DNA of 54,293 nt from Pseudogemmobacter bohemicus (lineage in GTDB: Bacteria > Pseudomonadota > Alphaproteobacteria > Rhodobacterales > Rhodobacteraceae). The notes beneath the pieces were generated by a model. It made no database searches. It saw only the letters and a program-made list of their open reading frames with translations, and was not told the origin of the DNA. How positions within the stretch are numbered: the stretch's first letter is position 1; every line of letters starts with the position of its first letter. The stretch lies in the NCBI RefSeq assembly GCF_003290025.1, contig NZ_QNHG01000003.1, forward strand, positions 1 through 54,293. The letters are read 5' to 3'. Below are positions 49,175 through 54,293 of the stretch, piece by piece. A program made the translations under genes and the position numbers.

Positions 49175-49744
49175 ATGAAGACGGCAGAGCCAGTGCGACG
49201 CGGCAGCGGGGATGCGCCCACGCATCCCGGCCTTCTTGGTCGGCCTCTCGACTTCATCAGCGAAGATCATCTGCGCGAACGCCAGATTTGCGCGGTGATT
49301 GACGCAATTGCACTGGCCGCGCACCTCGACCGACTGTCCGCGCTGACCGTGCTGCGCTTTCTGAACGAAGAGCTGAATGTGCATCTGCGCGACGAAGCCG
49401 AGGACCTGTTTCCGCTTCTTGCGAAACGCTGCACGGCCGAGGACTGCATCGAAAGCGCAATCAACCGGATCAGGATCGATCAGAATGAAGCTCTGCGCCT
49501 CTTGCCCGACGTTCGGGCAACGCTTGCCGGCTGCCTTGATGCCGGGTCCGATCTTTCGGCCGAGGGGCGTCCGATGCTGACGAGCTTCGCGGGGCATGTG
49601 CGCCGTCATCTTGTCGCCGAAAACGCAATCCTGTTGCCTATCGCGCGCGCCCGTCTGACCCGGACCGATCTGGCAAGGCTGTCCGCACATATGCGGGCGC
49701 GACGGGGGCTGACCCACCTTGCGGAGACCCCGAATGCTGAATGA
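49175..49744 (+). CDS. Hemerythrin-domain protein downstream of nar genes
   Basis: The 189-residue protein shows a hemerythrin/DUF2249-type ligand pattern: a first His in FISEDHLRERQICAVI, then FLNEELNVHLRDEAEDLFPLL (H and E ligands) and FAGHVRRHLVAENAILLPIA. It was not assigned to RIC proteins, as it is less similar than the gene at 34842. It may sense or hold oxygen or NO, or repair Fe-S clusters of NarGH. GAAAGGG precedes the ATG at 49175 and the next gene begins inside its end. Confidence 0.78.
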   Translation: MKTAEPVRRGSGDAPTHPGLLGRPLDFISEDHLRERQICAVIDAIALAAHLDRLSALTVLRFLNEELNVHLRDEAEDLFPLLAKRCTAEDCIESAINRIRIDQNEALRLLPDVRATLAGCLDAGSDLSAEGRPMLTSFAGHVRRHLVAENAILLPIARARLTRTDLARLSAHMRARRGLTHLAETPNAE

Positions 49745-50351
49745 TGTTCTGCAGCGCAACCGGGACTGGTCGGCCAAGCGGCAGGCGCAGGAGCCGGGCT
49801 ATTTCACCCGTCTTGCAGCCCTGCAGGCGCCCGAATTCTTCTGGATCGGCTGTTCGGACAGCCGGGTTCCGGCCAACGTGGTGGCGGGCCTTGATCCGGG
49901 CGAGGTGTTTGTCCATCGCAACGTGGCAAACATCGTCCATTCGTCGGACATGAACCTTCTGTCGGCGCTGGAATTCGCGGTCGAGGTGCTGGCCGTGCGC
50001 GAGATTATCGTCTGCGGTCATTACGGCTGTGGCGGCGTCAAGGCCGCGACGGAAGGTCTGCCGCAGGGACTTACCGACCACTGGCTGGAGCCGATCCGGC
50101 GGCTTGCGCGGGCCTATGCCGTCGATCTGGGGCGCGAGCCAGACATGGAAGGGCGGCGCGACCGTCTTGCCGAATTCAATGTGGTTGAGGGAGTCCGCCG
50201 CGTGGGCGAGACGCCGATCCTGCAACGGGCCTGGGCGCGGGGGGCGAACTGCCGGGTGCATGGGCTGATCTATGGGCTGAAGGACGGCCTCTTGCGCGAC
50301 CTTGATTGCAGCATCGGCCCCGGGCATTTCAATGAGGAGGTGGCGCAATGA
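49734..50351 (+). CDS. Beta-class carbonic anhydrase
   Basis: The ATG at 49734 (GGAG 7 bp before it) gives 205 residues and overlaps the hemerythrin gene by 11 bp. Zinc ligands and the catalytic pair are all present: C40, D42 and R44 in WIGCSDSRVPAN, H96 and C99 in VCGHYGCGG. It interconverts carbon dioxide and bicarbonate. The gene is coupled to moeA by an ATGA overlap and so is probably made under nitrate-respiring conditions. Confidence 0.92.
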   Translation: MLNDVLQRNRDWSAKRQAQEPGYFTRLAALQAPEFFWIGCSDSRVPANVVAGLDPGEVFVHRNVANIVHSSDMNLLSALEFAVEVLAVREIIVCGHYGCGGVKAATEGLPQGLTDHWLEPIRRLARAYAVDLGREPDMEGRRDRLAEFNVVEGVRRVGETPILQRAWARGANCRVHGLIYGLKDGLLRDLDCSIGPGHFNEEVAQ

Positions 50352-51625
50352 CGATCCTGCAGCCAGTAGCGCGGTCCAGCTGTGGCTGCGACGGGCATGA
50401 TGTCGTAAAGAAGTTGATCACCATCGATGCGGCGCTGGCACTGATCGCAGATCGCACAGCCGCCGTCGATGGAACGGAAAACATTCCGCTTGACCGGGCA
50501 CCTGGTCGCATTCTCGCAAGCCCCGTGACGTCACGCGTCATGTCCCCGCCTTTCGACAATGCCGCGATGGATGGCTTTGCTTTTGCCTCTGCGGCGCTGC
50601 CGGGCGACGGACCGTGGATACTTGACGTTGTCGCAAGGGTTCCGGCGGGGCAGTCCTCTACAGTGCCGCTTGTCGGCCTGCAGGCCGCGCGCATCTTTAC
50701 CGGGGCGAAAGTCCCCGAAGGTGCGGATGCCGTTGTGATGCAGGAAGATGTCAAGCGGACCGGCAGCACCATCCGCATCGATCGGCGACCGACGCCCGGC
50801 CTCAACATCCGCCGCGCGGGCAGCGAGATGGGGGCAGGGGGCACGGTTCTGGATCAGGGTCGGCGCCTTGACGCGCGCGCGATTGCCGCCTGTGCTGCCG
50901 CCGGGGCAGGATCGATCCAAGCGCGCAGGCGATTGCGGGTGGCGCTTCTGGTGACCGGTGATGAAATCCGCGCGGCCGGTGCGAGGCGTGCCGACGCTCA
51001 GATCTGGGACATAAACACCCCAATGTTGTCCGCCGCCCTCACGCAACCCCACCTTGATCTTGTTGCCGTCGAACAGGGTCTCGACAGCCGTGACGGGTTG
51101 TTTCTGCAATTGGCAGAGATGGCTGCCTGTGCCGACCTTGTCATCACCACCGGCGGCATATCGGTCGGCGAAGAGGACCACGTCAAACCAGCGCTGCTTG
51201 CCCTGGGCGGTGACATCTACTTCAGCGGCGTTGCACTCAAACCAGGTAAGCCGGTGTCCTTTGGTTGCGTCCGGGGCTCGACTTGGCTGGGCCTACCGGG
51301 CAATCCATTGTCTGCCTTCGTGACTTGGCAGCTTTTCGGAACGGCGTTGGTCGCCAGATTGACCGGCGAGGCAGGACAGTGCGCAAGGCGCCATGTCGTC
51401 ACGAGCGCTGCAATTTCACGAAAGGCAGGTCGCTGCGAATTGCGCCCGGCCACCTGCACGGGCTTTGATGGCCACGGGCGCGAGTTCGTGACGGTTGATG
51501 CTGAAACCCATTCCGCCCATGTCTGTGCGTTACCTGACAGGGACGGTCTGATCTTTCTGCCCGCTGACTGCGATTTCCTGCCCGCAGGCGCGCTCGTCGA
51601 ATTCCAACCCTTCTGCAGGACCTGA
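50348..51625 (+). CDS. moeA: Molybdopterin molybdenumtransferase MoeA
   Basis: The 425-residue protein has MoeA motifs: SPPFDNAAMDGFAFAS, IFTGAKVPEGADAVVMQED, ALLVTGDEI, ITTGGISVGEEDHVKPAL and WLGLPGNPLSAFVTWQLF. It inserts molybdate into adenylylated molybdopterin to make the cofactor that NarG needs. An extra N-terminal stretch of about 20 residues with SSCGCDGHD is present, not usual for MoeA. Position at the end of the nar unit suggests dedicated cofactor supply. Confidence 0.93.
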   Translation: MTILQPVARSSCGCDGHDVVKKLITIDAALALIADRTAAVDGTENIPLDRAPGRILASPVTSRVMSPPFDNAAMDGFAFASAALPGDGPWILDVVARVPAGQSSTVPLVGLQAARIFTGAKVPEGADAVVMQEDVKRTGSTIRIDRRPTPGLNIRRAGSEMGAGGTVLDQGRRLDARAIAACAAAGAGSIQARRRLRVALLVTGDEIRAAGARRADAQIWDINTPMLSAALTQPHLDLVAVEQGLDSRDGLFLQLAEMAACADLVITTGGISVGEEDHVKPALLALGGDIYFSGVALKPGKPVSFGCVRGSTWLGLPGNPLSAFVTWQLFGTALVARLTGEAGQCARRHVVTSAAISRKAGRCELRPATCTGFDGHGREFVTVDAETHSAHVCALPDRDGLIFLPADCDFLPAGALVEFQPFCRT

Positions 51626-51636
51626 GGAGGCCCAGA

Positions 51637-52158
51637 ATGAACCTCGCTTACACAATGGCGCCAGGACGCGGCGATACCGACCTGATCCTGTTCAAGCTGG
51701 CGAACGCACTGGCAGCGCGTGGCCTTCGCTGCTGTGGCACGGTCCAGATAAACTCCGAGCGTGGCGATACGGGGCCCTGTGACATGGATGTTCGGGTCCT
51801 TCCTGACGGCCCCGTGCTGCGCATCAGCCAGGACCTTGGTCGGTCTGCGCGCGGCTGTAGACTTGACCCCGCCGCACTTGAGGCGGCAGTCGCTCTGGTC
51901 TCTAGCAGCCTCGTACTAGGTGCAGACGTGTTGATCGTGAACAAATTCGGCAAACACGAGGCCGAGGGGCGCGGTTTCCGGGCAGTGATCGCGGAGGCGC
52001 TTTCCAAGGGCATTCCCGTCGTTGTCGGTGTGAATGCGCTGAACCTGCCCGCATTTGAAGAATTCTCTGAGGGCCTTGGAAGATGCTTGCCTTGTGAGAT
52101 CTCAGCCCTGGCAGATTGGGTTGTAGGTCTTGGCTGTTCCTGCGTGCACGCGGCGTGA
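51637..52158 (+). CDS. DUF2478 family protein, molybdenum-associated
   Basis: The 173-residue protein has the DUF2478 phrases LGRSARGCRLDPAALEAAV, DVLIVNKFGKHEAEGRGFRA and VVVGVNALNLPAFEEF. The fold resembles NTPases of the THEP1 type (the NKFGKxE motif is like Walker B or the base-recognition loop), but the N-terminus reads MAPGRGDTD in place of a standard P-loop. Members are frequent next to molybdate transport or Mo-cofactor genes. It begins 11 bp after moeA, with GAGG upstream. Confidence 0.8.
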   Translation: MNLAYTMAPGRGDTDLILFKLANALAARGLRCCGTVQINSERGDTGPCDMDVRVLPDGPVLRISQDLGRSARGCRLDPAALEAAVALVSSSLVLGADVLIVNKFGKHEAEGRGFRAVIAEALSKGIPVVVGVNALNLPAFEEFSEGLGRCLPCEISALADWVVGLGCSCVHAA

Positions 52159-52436
52159 ATGGCGGTGCCTTGAGGCTGCAGCGGAGGGTCCGATGGTGAA
52201 GGTCACGACCCGTCGCCATACACGACCAGCCGAGTGGTGCGCCACGCCTTCTGGATCGCGCCGCGCTACAAGCCGGAGTGGCCGTAATACTGGCGTTCCA
52301 GCTGGCTTTCCGTTGCGATTTCGATAGCCTCAAGATATTGGAAGTAAAGGGATAAATCGGTCAATCTCGGTTGATCATACTTGCCACAAGTGCGAGTCTC
52401 GGATCATGGCACCACCCTGGACCGGAGATCCAGATC

Positions 52437-52658
52437 ATGACCATGACCACCACCATCATACGCATCGACATCGACACGCTGCCGGAACACGTCGACCGCA
52501 GCCGCCCCAATTTCGTAGCCGAGGCCATCGAGGCAGCACTCTGCCAGGATGGGATCGAGGCAAACTGCTCGGACCTCTTCTCGCACCTGAAGATCGACCT
52601 GCCGACCGCACAACTGGCTGCCGCCAGCGCCGTGCTGGTCGATCTGAAGTTCATCTGA
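52437..52658 (+). CDS. Small hypothetical protein
   Basis: The ATG at 52437 has GGAG 9-12 bp upstream and gives 73 residues beginning MTMTTTIIRIDIDTLPEHVD. It is small and acidic, with ANCSDLFSHLKIDLPTAQLA in the middle. No family was recognised. It seems the first gene of the small-gene region after the nar cluster. The 278 bp before it (52159-52436) hold no clear gene. Confidence 0.5.
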   Translation: MTMTTTIIRIDIDTLPEHVDRSRPNFVAEAIEAALCQDGIEANCSDLFSHLKIDLPTAQLAAASAVLVDLKFI

Positions 52659-52667
52659 GGCATCCCC

Positions 52668-52924
52668 ATGAGCACCCTTGCTCAAATCGTCATCCACGCT
52701 GGGCCCGAGGCATCCTAGTCGCCCGGGAAATCCGGCAGGTCACGCCCGAGGCGCTGGATTGCTTCAGCCCGCCGCGTGCACCGCGCATCCTGCCGCGCCC
52801 GACGCGGGAGTTTGCGCATCTCTGCATGTGGATCGGATGCCAGTGGGTGCATGTGGTGCTAAGGGCCGATGCGCCCGGAGTGCAATCAGAAAGCACTGAT
52901 ATTGCTCGGATTTGCCTACACTAG
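52668..52924 (+). pseudogene. Possible frameshifted small gene
   Basis: An ATG at 52668 opens MSTLAQIVIHAGPEAS and meets a stop at 52718. A second frame continues from the same place (LVAREIRQVTPEALDCFSPP, then FAHLCMWIGCQWVHVVLRAD) to a stop at 52924. Reading them as one would need a single-base frame change near 52710. The continuation looks protein-like (W-x-x-C, regular hydrophobic spacing), but no family was recognised, so this is a tentative call. Confidence 0.3.
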
Positions 52925-52987
52925 CCGCCCTGCCAGAGCGATGGTGATTACACCAGAACGATGCAACTCACCCCCGGAGACCACGCC

Positions 52988-53215
52988 ATGACCACCCGCC
53001 GCGCCACCGACAATGCTAAAGCCCTCGATGCCTTCATGACCACCAAGTTCCAGATCGACGCGATGCTGGAGCGCCTGAAAGCCCTCAGCGACGACCACTT
53101 CGAGACCCACCCCGACGAGATCAACTGGGGCGATGTGGGCACCCTCAATCACTACGCCAGCCTGCTGCGCCAGATCACCGACGCCGCCTTTAAGGAGGGT
53201 GAACATGCCGCTTGA
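52988..53215 (+). CDS. Small hypothetical protein, mobile-region type
   Basis: The start at 52988 has GGAG 8-12 bp before it and gives 75 residues: MTTRRATDNAKALDAFMTTK and NWGDVGTLNHYASLLRQITD. It is helical and soluble, with no recognised family. It overlaps the next small gene by 11 bp and appears to be in an operon with the DUF3489 gene. Similar small genes are typical of plasmids and integrative elements in this group. Confidence 0.6.
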   Translation: MTTRRATDNAKALDAFMTTKFQIDAMLERLKALSDDHFETHPDEINWGDVGTLNHYASLLRQITDAAFKEGEHAA

Positions 53216-53429
53216 TCCCGCCCAGCGCCACCAGATCGAGCAGGACGCCATCACCGCCGCATGGGAAGCCGAACGTCTCGCCGCCTGCGATGATGCCATC
53301 GCCCTCCTGCGCGAGGTCACTGATCTGGAATGCGACGACGATGGCAACGCAATTGTCGGCACAGATGCCGACGGCCACAACGACCTGATGTCGCGCATCA
53401 CTGCCTTCCTTGCCGCCAACGACCATTAG
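53205..53429 (+). CDS. Small hypothetical protein
   Basis: The ATG at 53205 with AAGGAGGG 6-13 bp upstream gives 74 residues: MPLDPAQRHQIEQDAITAAW, then ALLREVTDLECDDDGNAIVG. It is acidic and unrecognised. The strong ribosome site and tight linkage (11-bp overlap before, 12-bp gap after) support a real gene. Confidence 0.62.
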   Translation: MPLDPAQRHQIEQDAITAAWEAERLAACDDAIALLREVTDLECDDDGNAIVGTDADGHNDLMSRITAFLAANDH

Positions 53430-53441
53430 GAGGAACCAAAG

Positions 53442-53975
53442 ATGACAAAGCTGACCGAAACCCAGACCATCATCCTCATCGCCGGAGCCCAGCGCCCTGA
53501 AAACATCGCCCTGCCGCTGCCCAAGGGGCTGGCCGGTGCGGCGGCCAAGATGGCTGTGTCGAAGATGATCGAACACGGCTGGCTGCAAGAGGTCGACGCC
53601 AACCTGCGCCGCAATGAACCGCTCTGGCGCGAGACCGGCGATGGGCACGGCACGACGCTGGTCGTCACCGATGCCGGGCTTTTGGCCATCGGGATTGAAC
53701 CGGTATTGGTGAAGACCGTAGCAGCAATCCGTCAGCACGCGGCCGACGCGGCAGAGGCGACGAAGCCGACCCCGCGAGCGGGCACCAAGCAGGCGATGCT
53801 GATCACGATGCTTCGGGCGCCCGAGGGTGCAACGATGGAGGAGGTCACCGCTGCGACGCAATGGTTGGCACACACCGCGAGGGGAGCGATGTCCGGGGCC
53901 TTGGGCAAAAAGCTGGGGCTGGTGGTGACCTCCGCCAAGGAGGAGGGTCGCGGAAGGGTCTACCGCATTGCCTGA
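53442..53975 (+). CDS. DUF3489-domain protein, copy 2
   Basis: The 177-residue protein is a paralogue of the one at 15353-15934: it shares LTxTQT at the start, WLQEVDANLRRNEPLWRETG, GDGHGTTLVVTDAGLLAIGI, and the C-terminal DUF3489 block RAGTKQAMLITMLRAPEGAT with WLAHTARGAMSGALGKKLGL. AGGAGG precedes the ATG by 8-13 bp. It is the third gene of a small operon. The C-terminal domain looks like a winged helix, so DNA binding is possible; function unknown. Confidence 0.75.
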   Translation: MTKLTETQTIILIAGAQRPENIALPLPKGLAGAAAKMAVSKMIEHGWLQEVDANLRRNEPLWRETGDGHGTTLVVTDAGLLAIGIEPVLVKTVAAIRQHAADAAEATKPTPRAGTKQAMLITMLRAPEGATMEEVTAATQWLAHTARGAMSGALGKKLGLVVTSAKEEGRGRVYRIA

Positions 53976-54033
53976 AAACGAGCGCGATGTTCCGCTGCGC
54001 AGACAGCGTGTCGTTCGATCTCCTCTTCCAATG

Positions 54034-54059
54034 AAAAATGCCAGCCCCGCAGGGCTGGC
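54034..54059 (-). terminator. Intrinsic-terminator-like hairpin
   Basis: GCCAGCCC-TGCG-GGGCTGGC on the minus strand (54040-54059) forms an 8-bp stem followed by ATTTTTCAT. It lies 27 bp beyond the stop of a short minus-strand ORF and about 65 bp beyond the convergent DUF3489 gene. It suits termination of the minus-strand transcript. Confidence 0.6.
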
Positions 54060-54086
54060 GCACCGTCTCGTTTCACCGAAGGCTGC

Positions 54087-54206
54087 TTAGAAGCAGCACT
54101 CCAGCATCGCTGCGCAGCAGGCCATCAGGTCTTCGCCACGATGAATGTGAAGTGGTCCTGCCCGATCTAGTCTTTGCTGAAGGGGGCGAAAGCTGTCAGG
54201 GCGCAT
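54087..54206 (-). CDS. Short minus-strand ORF of 39 residues
   Basis: The ORF runs from an ATG at 54206 to a TAA at 54087. It encodes MRPDSFRPLQQRLDRAGPLH and ends EDLMACCAAMLECCF, with a Cys-rich tail. Its start shares a base with the TGA of an even shorter ORF beginning at about 54239 (MFEREGRPSF). The nearby hairpin with T-run and a further open frame ending near 54256 suggest a minus-strand gene unit that enters from beyond the window. No family recognised. Confidence 0.35.
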   Translation of the reverse strand: MRPDSFRPLQQRLDRAGPLHIHRGEDLMACCAAMLECCF

Positions 54207-54293
54207 CAGAACGACGGCCGCCCTTCGCGCTCAAACATGGCCCCTGCGAGGTTTTTACAGTTCGAAAGATGTGGCTTCCGATGGCTGGCGTCC

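Noticed and set aside
52190-52340. Protein-like fragments on the minus strand after DUF2478
   Set aside because: Stops interrupt every frame and no family could be recognised, so no feature is claimed.

Overview
The window reads as a chromosome segment of a GC-rich denitrifying alphaproteobacterium of the Rhodobacterales, most like Paracoccus. The main reasons are a fused double-domain NarK ahead of narGHJI, a NarR-type Crp/Fnr regulator, NnrS/NnrU, tail genes of the Rhodobacter gene-transfer-agent (GTA) type, and GC-rich wobble positions throughout. No rRNA, tRNA or CRISPR array was seen.

Layout. (1) 1-3541: the end of an HlyD-type adaptor and two ABC-2 permeases (an exporter), converging on a malonate-carrier gene (madM) whose 5' end is cut by an IS66 end. 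(2) About 3520-29840: a 26-kb accessory block. It holds an IS66 remnant fused in frame to the N-terminus of a nuclease-like defence protein, an exonuclease I gene, and a decayed prophage or GTA-like remnant. The remnant keeps only lysis genes (overlapping spanins, a holin/endolysin-like hybrid), a DUF2793 fibre, the hub, an NlpC/P60 peptidase, DUF2163, a beheaded DUF2460 gene and two tandem ParB-methyltransferases. Next to it lies a tightly coupled six-gene minus-strand operon (29761 down to 19794): excisionase-like HTH, type III-like Res, DinD, type III-like Mod, HNH nuclease, and a UvrD-type helicase with a RelE-like N-terminal domain. This operon is the best candidate in the window for an under-described defence system. 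(3) About 29843-33526: a TetR-controlled MacB-like efflux operon whose last gene is cut off by the island edge.

(4) 33581-38584: a nitric-oxide response region. NsrR-like and DUF6522 genes diverge from an operon of truncated hemoglobin, hemerythrin/RIC-like protein, 5-formyl-THF cyclo-ligase-like protein, NnrS and NnrU, around a perfect palindrome. NarR follows, converging on NnrU. (5) 38628-52158: the respiratory nitrate reductase region, with FNR-type boxes in front of narR and narK, then narK(1-2 fusion)-narGHJI-parvulin-hemerythrin-beta carbonic anhydrase-moeA-DUF2478, packed as one long transcription unit. It covers nitrate uptake, nitrate reduction at the inner face of the membrane, enzyme maturation and molybdenum cofactor supply. 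(6) 52159-end: another accessory region of small uncharacterised genes, a second DUF3489 gene, and a minus-strand short ORF with its own terminator-like hairpin.

All functions come from recognising protein families and motifs by eye. No search was run.
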